From: Chryseobacterium daecheongense
GTDB taxonomy: Bacteria; Bacteroidota; Bacteroidia; Flavobacteriales; Weeksellaceae
Direction of reading: 5' to 3'
Assembly: GCF_003729955.1 (NCBI RefSeq)
Contig: NZ_RJTX01000001.1
Span: 496,001-560,000 of the forward strand
Length of the DNA stretch: 64,000 nt
Shown here piece by piece: positions 42,720-49,653 of the stretch. The notes under the pieces are model-generated. The model was not told the DNA's origin. It did no database searches and was given only the letters and a program-made list of their open reading frames with translations. Numbering within the stretch: position 1 is the stretch's first letter; each line of letters opens with the position of its first letter. Both the position numbers and the translations under genes were made by a program.

Positions 42720-43241
42720 ATGACATCTATCATAATCAATCAGGCAAATATTCACGATCTGGAAACGATACAGCTTATAGGAAGACAGACTTTCACGGAA
42801 ACCTTTGCGGCAAGTAATGCTGTGGAAGAAATGGAAAAATATCTTACCGAAAGCTTCAGTACCGAAAAAGTAAAGACTGAATTAACGAATCCTGAATCTC
42901 TTTTCTTTATTGCCTGGGAAGAAGACAATCCTGTAGGCTATCTGAAAGTAAATTCCGGAAATGCACAAACCGAATTGCAGGATAAAACTTCGTTAGAAAT
43001 AGAGCGCATCTATGTAAAAAGCAGTCATCATGGTAAAAAAATCGGACAACTTTTATATGACCAGGCATTAGAAACAGCCAAAGCATTACAAAAAGCCTAT
43101 ATCTGGCTGGGGGTTTGGGAAGAAAACCTGAAAGCGATCCAGTTTTATAAGAAAAACGGATTTGTGGAATTCGACAAGCATATTTTCAGGCTGGGTGATG
43201 ATGAACAGACGGATATTATGATGAAAAAGGTTCTGGAATAA
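42720..43241 (+). CDS. GNAT family N-acetyltransferase
   Basis: The 173-residue acetyltransferase has the acetyl-CoA binding motif LEIERIYVKSSHHGKKIGQLLYD and the C-terminal YIWLGVWEENLKAIQFYKKNGF. It transfers acetyl from acetyl-CoA to an unknown amine, perhaps a polyamine or protein N-terminus. It is the last gene of the FrnE-nucleosidase-GNAT run. Confidence 0.88.
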   Translation: MTSIIINQANIHDLETIQLIGRQTFTETFAASNAVEEMEKYLTESFSTEKVKTELTNPESLFFIAWEEDNPVGYLKVNSGNAQTELQDKTSLEIERIYVKSSHHGKKIGQLLYDQALETAKALQKAYIWLGVWEENLKAIQFYKKNGFVEFDKHIFRLGDDEQTDIMMKKVLE

Positions 43242-43335
43242 ACTTAAAATTTATCTGAAGGAATTAAGATTATTTAGTGAAATTCTTCGCTGCGTTCAGA
43301 ATAACAGTGTGTTCAAGGGTTCGTTTTACTGAAAA

Positions 43336-43362
43336 TAAAAGGCCACCGCGAAGGTGACCTCC
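43336..43362 (-). terminator. Stem-loop, terminator-like on the minus strand
   Basis: On the minus strand AGGTCACC-TTCGC-GGTGGCCT is followed by TTTATTTTC. No minus-strand gene reads into it. On the plus strand it follows the GNAT gene but lacks a T tract; it may still end that transcript with low efficiency. Confidence 0.45.
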
Positions 43363-43410
43363 AAAAAAACACAAATGATGAAAAAAAATTATTCTTTGCT
43401 AAGATACAAA

Positions 43411-43435
43411 ATAAATTATGCAAAGCATAATTTAT
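43411..43435. repeat. Perfect 11-base inverted repeat
   Basis: ATAAATTATGC - AAA - GCATAATTTAT, perfect arms. It is AT-rich with no T tract. It may be an operator or a hairpin in the upstream region of the gene at 43649. Confidence 0.5.
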
Positions 43436-43579
43436 ATACAACTTTAATATTTTTTAACTCTTAGGCTGTTTTCTTTGAAAATGAACTCATTTCCATTATA
43501 GCTCACCTGTTCCACTCCCAATAAAAAACAGCAGTTCTTCATACACATTATATGCTCCTTTCAATGGGTATACATCCCA

Positions 43580-43625
43580 TTATGACTTTACTCATAAAGA
43601 AACACCCGTATAACAACTAATTTTG
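43580..43625 (+). promoter_or_regulatory. Crp/Fnr-type operator and -7 element before the 43649 gene
   Basis: TTATGACTTTACTCATAA (43580-43597) has one arm mismatch and TGA-N6-TCA spacing. TAATTTTG (43618-43625) ends 36.5 bases from its centre. The leader ACTACCACCAAAATATTC then runs into the ATG, closely matching the leader of the lipoprotein gene at 9406. Confidence 0.72.
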
Positions 43626-43648
43626 TTACTACCACCAAAATATTCATT

Positions 43649-44257
43649 ATGAAAGCAAAGCAGATTCCGGGAGTTCCCATCCAGAAAAGTGGGAGCTTTC
43701 ACGATACAGAAAGTGAGAAACACTATGATAGTCCATCTATTGCGTCTGAAAAATTCAATATTCTGAAAGAAAGATTCTTTTCTATTAATCGCTGGAAAAG
43801 CTATAGCGGTGGTCCTTTAGCAGATTTCAGGCTCTACAATTCCAATGGAAATGCCATAGAAGAAATGCCTGAAATAGGAGATTTTATAAGAATAGATATT
43901 CCCGGTCCGGGAGAAACCGAATCCAAAGGATATGACTGGGTAGAAATCATCTATATTTCTCATAAGGAAACAGATGAATCAGAAAGTTACATCATGACCT
44001 GCAGACCTTCAAAAACTCCAGGCATTACCGCTAATCAGCATATCGCTCATTTTTATTCCAATGCAGCCACCTCAACATTCATGATCCAAAAAAGGGGAAG
44101 AACAATAAAAGCAGGAATTTATGGAAGGAATGAAAAGCCTAATCTCAACGCCAGATTCATCGATACCATAAGAAATGTTCTGATTGCTTTGGGAGGCATG
44201 ATGGGTTTTTCAAAAATTCAGTGGAAAAGCCTTACAGAGGGACTGCTGGATTTCTAA
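43649..44257 (+). CDS. Hypothetical protein, 202 residues, Crp/Fnr-type promoter
   Basis: Soluble protein with no signal peptide and no domain I recognise. It starts MKAKQIPGVPIQKSGSFHD. The middle, IGDFIRIDIPGPGETESKGYDW, VEIIYISHKETDES and YIMTCRPSKTPG, recalls a small beta-barrel that could bind a ligand or another protein. The second half (STFMIQKRGRTIKAGIYGRNEK) is basic. The promoter belongs to the predicted Crp/Fnr stress regulon. It converges on the ndh gene with 16 bases between and no clear terminator. Confidence 0.75.
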   Translation: MKAKQIPGVPIQKSGSFHDTESEKHYDSPSIASEKFNILKERFFSINRWKSYSGGPLADFRLYNSNGNAIEEMPEIGDFIRIDIPGPGETESKGYDWVEIIYISHKETDESESYIMTCRPSKTPGITANQHIAHFYSNAATSTFMIQKRGRTIKAGIYGRNEKPNLNARFIDTIRNVLIALGGMMGFSKIQWKSLTEGLLDF

Positions 44258-44273
44258 ATTAATTAATTCCTGA

Positions 44274-45542
44274 TTACTCTTTAGTCGTATCCCGCTTCGG
44301 ATAAAGGATTAATCTAATAGAAGGATTATTGGTGATGAATAACCGCAGCCATTCCAACGCCAGACGGATCTTATTCCTGAAACCAACCAATGGCAATATA
44401 TGGATAAACAGCCATGTCAACCACGCTATAAATCCTTTGAACGAAAATTTAGGAAGGTCAACTACCGCATTGAATTTAGAAATAATGGCCATGGTTCCTT
44501 TGTTATTGTACTGAAAAGGATTCAGAACTTTTTCATCTTCAATCCGTTTAAAATTATTTCCAAGATTTTTGGCCTGCTGTATAGCAACTTGTGCCAACTG
44601 CGGATGCCCTTTCGGATATTCTTTATCTGTAAGCTGAAGACAAATGTCGCCTAACGCATAAATTTGATCAAGACCCTGCACTTTATTGTAAGCATCCACC
44701 AGAATTCTTCGCCCCTTATCTATACTTGTTTCCGGAAGTCCGGGAACTTCTCTTCCAACAACACCCGAAGTCCAGATCAACGTTTCTGTAGGAATCGTTT
44801 TGCCATCGGATAAAATTACTTTTCCATCCGTATAATCTTTCACGGATACATTAAGCAGGATCTTGACACCAAGTTTTTCCAGGGTTTGATAAGCCGTTTC
44901 CTGAGCCATTTCACTCATCGATGAAAGTAAATTCGGAAGTGCATCAATCAGATACAGATTGGAAAGCCCCAGCTTAATTTCAGGATATTCTTTTTCAGCA
45001 ATATATCTTCCCATTTCAGCAAGCATTCCTGCTAACTCCACACCGGTAGGACCTCCGCCGGCGATTACTACATTCTGAAGCTTTTCAGCCGCTTTTACAT
45101 CTTTATTCCGGGCTGCTTCTTCAAGGTTCAAAAGCATATAGTTTCTTAAATAAAGAGCTTCTTCAATATTTTTCATCGGAAGTGCACACCGTTTCACATT
45201 CTCCATTCCAAAGAAATTGGGTTCTGTACCCAAAGCCAATACCAGATAATCATACTTTAAACTTCCTGTATCTGTATCAATGGTTTTACTTTCAGGATTC
45301 ACCCTAAGCAGGCCTCCCATATGAAAATGAATGTTATTATATTTTGAAATGAGTTTCCGGAACGGATAACTGATATTAGAGGCTTCAATAAAAGAGGTCG
45401 CCACCTGATAGATAAGTGGTGGAAAAAAATGATAATTGTTCTTATCTACCAGAGTAATCCGGAATCGGCTGTCGTTCTTTAAGGATTTGATCAGATTGAT
45501 GCCTGCAAATCCTCCGCCTACGATGACAATATGCTTTTTCAT
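44274..45542 (-). CDS. ndh: Type II NADH dehydrogenase
   Basis: A 422-residue membrane-associated flavoprotein that passes electrons from NADH to quinone without proton pumping. FAD-binding IVIVGGGFAGINLIKSL at the N-terminus; NADH-binding VVIAGGGPTGVELAGMLAEM near 160; LGDICLQ with the FAD-contacting Asp near 300. A hydrophobic C-terminal part (FIAWLTWLFIHILPLVGFRNK) anchors it to the membrane. The 118-base divergent region carries the element TTGGTCTTATTATTG, shared with the DUF892 gene at 47269, and an ACTACCACTTC leader. Confidence 0.93.
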   Translation of the reverse strand: MKKHIVIVGGGFAGINLIKSLKNDSRFRITLVDKNNYHFFPPLIYQVATSFIEASNISYPFRKLISKYNNIHFHMGGLLRVNPESKTIDTDTGSLKYDYLVLALGTEPNFFGMENVKRCALPMKNIEEALYLRNYMLLNLEEAARNKDVKAAEKLQNVVIAGGGPTGVELAGMLAEMGRYIAEKEYPEIKLGLSNLYLIDALPNLLSSMSEMAQETAYQTLEKLGVKILLNVSVKDYTDGKVILSDGKTIPTETLIWTSGVVGREVPGLPETSIDKGRRILVDAYNKVQGLDQIYALGDICLQLTDKEYPKGHPQLAQVAIQQAKNLGNNFKRIEDEKVLNPFQYNNKGTMAIISKFNAVVDLPKFSFKGFIAWLTWLFIHILPLVGFRNKIRLALEWLRLFITNNPSIRLILYPKRDTTKE

Positions 45543-45576
45543 AGTAATATATATTGAAGTGGTAGTAAATATCCTT

Positions 45577-45591
45577 CAATAATAAGACCAA
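45577..45591 (-). promoter_or_regulatory. Shared 15-base element upstream of ndh
   Basis: On the minus strand TTGGTCTTATTATTG, 35 bases before the ndh start. It differs at one base from TTGGTCTTATAATTG upstream of the DUF892 gene (47327-47313). It may be a common operator or promoter element. Confidence 0.45.
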
Positions 45592-45660
45592 ATCATTTTC
45601 AATTATATGAACTCTGCATGATGTTTGCTGATTATTCTTCAAACCAATCTAAATATAAAT

Positions 45661-46650
45661 ATGAAAACGGACATTTTAACAGAAAAGCACAGACTAGGAT
45701 TAGGAGGTGTAGCCATAGGAACTGCCTTCGCAGATATTACGGATGAACAGGCTCATGAAGTCCTGCAAAAAGCATGGGATCTTGGAATAAGATATTATGA
45801 TACTTCTCCCTGGTACGGACTCACAAAAAGTGAAAGGAGATTCGGGAAATTTTTGCAGACCCAAAACAGGGAAGACTTTGTTTTTTCTACAAAAGTAGGA
45901 AGGCTATTTGCGGAAGTCCCTGAATCCGAAGTCCCACCAACCATGTGGAAAAATCCTTTGAATTTTGATTTTGAGCACAAATATACCGCCGATGCTGTAT
46001 TACAGTCGATTGAAGACAGCCTGCACAGAAGTGGCCTGGATTATATAGATATTGTTTACGTTCATGATCTATCCGAAGACCAGGTAGGGGACAGATATCC
46101 TTATTTTCTGGACCAGGCTAAAAAAGGAGCATTCAGGATTCTTTCCGAGCTTCGCAGCCAGGGTGTTATCAAAGCTTGGGGAATGGGAGTGAATAAAATA
46201 GATCCTATCCTGGACTGTATTGAAGCTGCGGATCCTGATATATGCCTTTCCGCCACGCAATATTCTATTTTAGAACATGAAGAAGCGGTTGACAGATTGC
46301 TTCCCGCTGTACGAAAGGCAGGAGTGAAGCTTGTTTCCGGCGCCGGATACAATTCAGGATTTATTGGGGGAAAAGAACGGTATAATTATAAAGAGATCAT
46401 TCCAAAAGGAATGACCGAAAAGCGGAACAGGATACAGGAAATTGCTCAAAAATATGATATTGATATTATAGACGCTGCCGTTCATTTTGTGTTAGCATCA
46501 GATGAATTTGTTTCCATCATCCCGGGAGCAAGTAAACCGGAACAGGTCCAGGATAACGTTAATGCCCTTGAAACAGTAATACCCGTTGATTTCTGGAAAG
46601 ATGTAAAAGCCGAAGGATTGATTTATGAAAAGGCACAATTTCCTCAATAA
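45661..46650 (+). CDS. Aldo/keto reductase (D-threo-aldose/pyridoxal 4-dehydrogenase type)
   Basis: A 330-residue AKR with the catalytic Asp/Tyr segment GIRYYDTSPWYGLTKSERR and VYVHDLSED; the usual His in the active-site strand appears as VHD. It resembles D-threo-aldose 1-dehydrogenase and pyridoxal 4-dehydrogenase, NAD-linked oxidoreductases of sugars or aldehydes. The frame opens at a TTG (45625) inside a near-perfect -7 element (GATGTTTG), so I use the ATG at 45661. Divergent from ndh; it ends at a strong terminator. Confidence 0.88.
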   Translation: MKTDILTEKHRLGLGGVAIGTAFADITDEQAHEVLQKAWDLGIRYYDTSPWYGLTKSERRFGKFLQTQNREDFVFSTKVGRLFAEVPESEVPPTMWKNPLNFDFEHKYTADAVLQSIEDSLHRSGLDYIDIVYVHDLSEDQVGDRYPYFLDQAKKGAFRILSELRSQGVIKAWGMGVNKIDPILDCIEAADPDICLSATQYSILEHEEAVDRLLPAVRKAGVKLVSGAGYNSGFIGGKERYNYKEIIPKGMTEKRNRIQEIAQKYDIDIIDAAVHFVLASDEFVSIIPGASKPEQVQDNVNALETVIPVDFWKDVKAEGLIYEKAQFPQ

Positions 46651-46651
46651 G

Positions 46652-46690
46652 AAAAAAAGAGATCTAAATATTAAATTTAGATCTCTTTTT
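46652..46690. terminator. Bidirectional terminator between convergent genes
   Basis: AAAAAGAGATCTAAAT and ATTTAGATCTCTTTTT form a long perfect stem around a 5-base AT loop, with A and T tracts on either side. It serves the aldo/keto reductase (plus) and DUF892 (minus) genes. Confidence 0.9.
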
Positions 46691-46699
46691 CAATTTATC

Positions 46700-47269
46700 T
46701 TACATCGCTTTGCTATTAAGTGTTGTATCCGCTATTTTGGTTAACAGCTCGTCACATTTTTTTTCTTCATTCAGAGTATCCAGCAAATTCTTAAGACATT
46801 TTTCTTCTTTAAGAACTTTAGCATATGCTGCAAGGGTACCATATGTAGCGATCTCATAATGTTCTACTTTCTGGGCAGCTCCTATAATACCAACGTCTCT
46901 CACTGCGCCCGGTTCGGTTTCCTCCATAATGCTTTTCCCTTCATCCAATAACCCTTGCATCGCATCACACTTCTTAGCCTGAGCTTTTTTTCCTAATGCA
47001 GAAAAACAGGCTTCCAGTCTTTCCACATGCATTTCTGTTTCCGTAATGTGCTTCTCAATACCTGCTTTAAGCTTTTCGTCTGTTGCATTTTTCTGCATTT
47101 TAGGTAGAGCTTTCAGCAATGCTTTTTCAGCCCAGTAAATATCCTTCAATGAGTCTTCAAACAGTTCTCTTAATTCTTTGGAGGCATTCTTTTTAGCAGG
47201 AGTCTTTGCTGCTGTTCTAGCCGGTGCTTTCTTTACAGCTGTTTTTCTGGTTGAGGTTTTCGTTTCCAT
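46700..47269 (-). CDS. DUF892 ferritin-like protein with histone-like basic tail
   Basis: The 189-residue protein is a paralogue of the one at 15734. Residues 1-31 are Lys/Ala/Thr/Pro-rich (TAVKKAPARTAAKTPAKKN), like histone H1 tails; the DUF892 helical domain follows (LRELFEDSLKDIYWAEKALL, EKHITETEMHVERLEACF, AQKVEHYEIATYGTLAAYA). The tail could bind DNA, in the manner of Dps proteins; this is inference. The promoter region carries TTGGTCTTATAATTG, shared with ndh, and a CAACCACTAAATTTATATT leader before the ATG. Stress-related family. Confidence 0.9.
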   Translation of the reverse strand: METKTSTRKTAVKKAPARTAAKTPAKKNASKELRELFEDSLKDIYWAEKALLKALPKMQKNATDEKLKAGIEKHITETEMHVERLEACFSALGKKAQAKKCDAMQGLLDEGKSIMEETEPGAVRDVGIIGAAQKVEHYEIATYGTLAAYAKVLKEEKCLKNLLDTLNEEKKCDELLTKIADTTLNSKAM

Positions 47270-47312
47270 AATAATATAAATTTAGTGGTTGATGTTATTG
47301 CCAAATAAACTG

Positions 47313-47327
47313 CAATTATAAGACCAA
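47313..47327 (-). promoter_or_regulatory. Shared 15-base element upstream of the DUF892 gene
   Basis: TTGGTCTTATAATTG on the minus strand, 44 bases before the ATG. It is followed at short distance by TTTATTTG, a near -7 element (7 of 8). Confidence 0.45.
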
Positions 47328-47442
47328 CTCTTTATTTCGGTGTACCACATTTATGCGGTTAGACTCCATATTCAGTTATTATTTTCTACCATAAGAGAAA
47401 ACATTTCGTTAATCGGGGAAATTATTATAACTTGCATCAATT

Positions 47443-47859
47443 ATGATGTCCAAACGTTGCAAATACGCTTTAAAAGCTATGGTCAGATTAGCCCGAAACT
47501 ATAATCAAGGCTTTCTGCCGACCTCGGTTATTGCAGTGGAGGAAAACATTCCGAAAAAATTTTTAGAACAGATCCTGCTTGAATTAAAAAGAGCAAAGCT
47601 TGTCAATAGTAAGCAGGGAACTGCCGGTGGATATTATTTATTGAAATCACCGGATGAAGTATCTTTGGCGGATCTTTACCGGATTTTTGATGGACCTATT
47701 GCTTTAACGCCCTGTGTTTCTCTGAATTTCTATGAACCTTGTACCGATTGTGTGGACGAAGAATCGTGCTACCTTAGAAATGAGCTCATCAATGTTCGTG
47801 AAAAAACCAGAAAAAGTATGATGGAAGCTACGTTAACAGCCTTTATGAGAAAAAAATGA
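47443..47859 (+). CDS. Rrf2 family transcriptional regulator of the cys operon
   Basis: The 138-residue Rrf2 winged HTH protein has KRCKYALKAMVRLARNYN, the helix VIAVEENIPKKFLEQILLEL, and the wing KQGTAGGYYLL. Three to four cysteines (CVSLNFYEPCTDCVDEESC) could bind an iron-sulfur cluster or sense thiols. It sits 84 bases upstream of the sulfate-assimilation operon in the same direction. The 12-base word TTGCATCAATTA occurs both at its own start and just after the cysH -7 element, so it probably controls both. Confidence 0.9.
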   Translation: MMSKRCKYALKAMVRLARNYNQGFLPTSVIAVEENIPKKFLEQILLELKRAKLVNSKQGTAGGYYLLKSPDEVSLADLYRIFDGPIALTPCVSLNFYEPCTDCVDEESCYLRNELINVREKTRKSMMEATLTAFMRKK

Positions 47860-47912
47860 TTTTTTTTATTTCTAAATTCTACTAATTTGATAGGATATAT
47901 AGAATTAATATT

Positions 47913-47929
47913 TATATTTGCATCAATTA
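47913..47929 (+). promoter_or_regulatory. cys operon promoter and possible Rrf2 operator
   Basis: A perfect -7 element TATATTTG (47913-47920) overlaps TTGCATCAATTA (47918-47929), which is repeated exactly at 47432-47443 at the start of the Rrf2 gene. Upstream, CTACTAATTTGATAG (47880-47894) is a loose inverted repeat of the kind Rrf2 proteins bind. Confidence 0.55.
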
Positions 47930-47943
47930 ATTTCAATGTAACA

Positions 47944-48657
47944 ATGGGAAACCATCTGAAAACAGAATTCGAAACACTGCTGGGAGAGGCTTCTAATGCC
48001 GCTTTCCAAAATAATTTATTGTCGGTATTGGTTGAGAAATTTCCTAATCAGGTTATTTTTTCCACCAGCTTCAGCTATGAGGACCAGGTAGTCACTCATT
48101 TGATCAAAGATCTGGATGTATCTATTTTTACATTAGACACCGGAAGACTTTTTGAGCAAACCTATGAAACCTGGGCAGCAACCAAAGCTTTCTTTAAAAA
48201 AGAGATCAAAGCTTATTATCCGGATACAGGAGAACTGCAAAAATTTGTCACGGAAAACGGACCGGATTCTTTTTACCAATCTGTAGAAAAAAGAAAGGCA
48301 TGCTGCAATATCCGTAAAGTACATCCATTGAAAAAAGCACTTCAGGGATATAGTGTCTGGATCACAGGATTACGATCGGAACATTCTCTCAACAGACAAA
48401 ATATGCCACAGCTGGAGTGGGATGAAGATAATAAGATCATTAAATATCACCCAATCCTGCACTGGACCACACAAGAGGTAACCGACTATGTTCAGAAGCA
48501 TCAATTGCCTTACAACTATCTTCATAAACAAGGATTTGCAAGTATAGGATGTGCTCCATGTACCAGAGCTATCCAGGAAGGGGAAGATTTCAGAGCAGGC
48601 CGCTGGTGGTGGGAAGATGCCAACAAAAAGGAGTGCGGTTTACATATACATCAATAA
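47944..48657 (+). CDS. cysH: Adenylyl-sulfate (APS) reductase, iron-sulfur type
   Basis: Reduces activated sulfate to sulfite with thioredoxin. The 237-residue protein has FSTSFSYEDQVV and TLDTGRLFEQTYE. Cys pairs KACCNIRK and GCAPCTRA are present; this CC...CxxC pattern binds a [4Fe-4S] cluster and indicates use of APS rather than PAPS. The catalytic tail is ECGLHI. The absence of an APS kinase gene in the operon agrees. The frame extends to a TTG at 47887, but the promoter lies within that extension, so I use the ATG at 47944. Confidence 0.93.
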   Translation: MGNHLKTEFETLLGEASNAAFQNNLLSVLVEKFPNQVIFSTSFSYEDQVVTHLIKDLDVSIFTLDTGRLFEQTYETWAATKAFFKKEIKAYYPDTGELQKFVTENGPDSFYQSVEKRKACCNIRKVHPLKKALQGYSVWITGLRSEHSLNRQNMPQLEWDEDNKIIKYHPILHWTTQEVTDYVQKHQLPYNYLHKQGFASIGCAPCTRAIQEGEDFRAGRWWWEDANKKECGLHIHQ

Positions 48658-48668
48658 AATAAACAAAC

Positions 48669-49577
48669 ATGTCAACATATCAGTTCAATTATTTAGATCA
48701 ATTAGAATCCGAATCTATTTACATCCTAAGGGAAGTGGCAGGACAATTTGAACGCCCTGCATTGCTGTTCAGCGGGGGAAAAGACAGCATTGTTCTGGCA
48801 CATCTGGCGTCAAAAGCATTCCGCCACGGAAAAATCCCTTTCACATTTGTACACATAGACACCGGTCACAACTTCCCGGAGGTCTTACACTTCCGGGATA
48901 AGTTAGTGAACCAGCTCGAAGTGGATTTAGTAGTCAGACAAGTTGAGGACACCATTAAAACCAGAAAGCTGACAGAACCTAAAGGAAAATTTCCAAGCAG
49001 AAACTGGCTGCAAACCTTCACACTGCTTGATACTATTGAGGAATTTGAATTTGATGCCTGCATCGGAGGAGCCCGAAGAGATGAAGAAAAAGCACGTGCC
49101 AAGGAAAGGATTTTTTCCGTTCGTGATGAATTCGGACAATGGGACCCTAAGCTTCAACGTCCGGAATTATGGAATATTTTCAATGGAAGAATTCATAAAG
49201 GAGAAAATGTGAGGGTATTTCCGATCAGTAATTGGACAGAGCTGGATATCTGGAATTATATCCGCAGAGAAGAAATAGAGCTTCCTTCCATTTACTTTTC
49301 TCATGAAAGAGAAGTGGTAGATCTTAACGGACAGTGGATTGCCAATTCTCCATTTGCAGAATTAGAATCTGATGACATTATCACCACAAAAAAGATCCGT
49401 TACCGCACAGTGGGAGATATGACCTGTACCGCCGCTGTGGAGTCTGATGCCAATACGATAGATGGAGTGATCGACGAAATTCTAGCCACCAGGATTTCTG
49501 AGCGCGGGGAGACAAGAATCGATGACAGAGTTACAGAAGCAGCAATGGAAGACCGTAAAAAAGGAGGCTACTTTTAA
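48669..49577 (+). CDS. cysD: Sulfate adenylyltransferase subunit 2
   Basis: The 302-residue PP-loop subunit makes APS from ATP and sulfate. SGGKDSIVLAHLASKAF is the PP-loop; FVHIDTGHNFPEVLHFRD, CIGGARRDEEKARAKER and FPISNWTELDIWNYI are family signatures. It works with CysN encoded 76 bases downstream. It lies 11 bases after cysH. Confidence 0.95.
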   Translation: MSTYQFNYLDQLESESIYILREVAGQFERPALLFSGGKDSIVLAHLASKAFRHGKIPFTFVHIDTGHNFPEVLHFRDKLVNQLEVDLVVRQVEDTIKTRKLTEPKGKFPSRNWLQTFTLLDTIEEFEFDACIGGARRDEEKARAKERIFSVRDEFGQWDPKLQRPELWNIFNGRIHKGENVRVFPISNWTELDIWNYIRREEIELPSIYFSHEREVVDLNGQWIANSPFAELESDDIITTKKIRYRTVGDMTCTAAVESDANTIDGVIDEILATRISERGETRIDDRVTEAAMEDRKKGGYF

Positions 49578-49653
49578 ATAAATGATACAATAAAATTGAT
49601 AAATGATTTTGAAAATATGCAGTTGAGAATGAATTATCATTAATAAAAATAAT

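Larger units (their letters stand above)
43242..43648. other. 407-base intergenic region with two hairpins and a Crp/Fnr-type promoter
   Basis: Contents: a stem AGGCCACC/GGTGACCT (43340-43360), and a perfect 11-base inverted repeat around AAA (43411-43435). The operator and -7 element for the next gene are at 43580-43625. A 29-codon frame at 43377 is the only open frame and is AT-rich; I do not call it a gene. Confidence 0.6.

Noticed and set aside
43377-43466. A 29-codon frame starting MMKKNYSLLRYK as a leader peptide
   Set aside because: It has no run of regulatory codons, no attenuator after it, and no biosynthetic gene downstream. It is AT-rich and probably chance.
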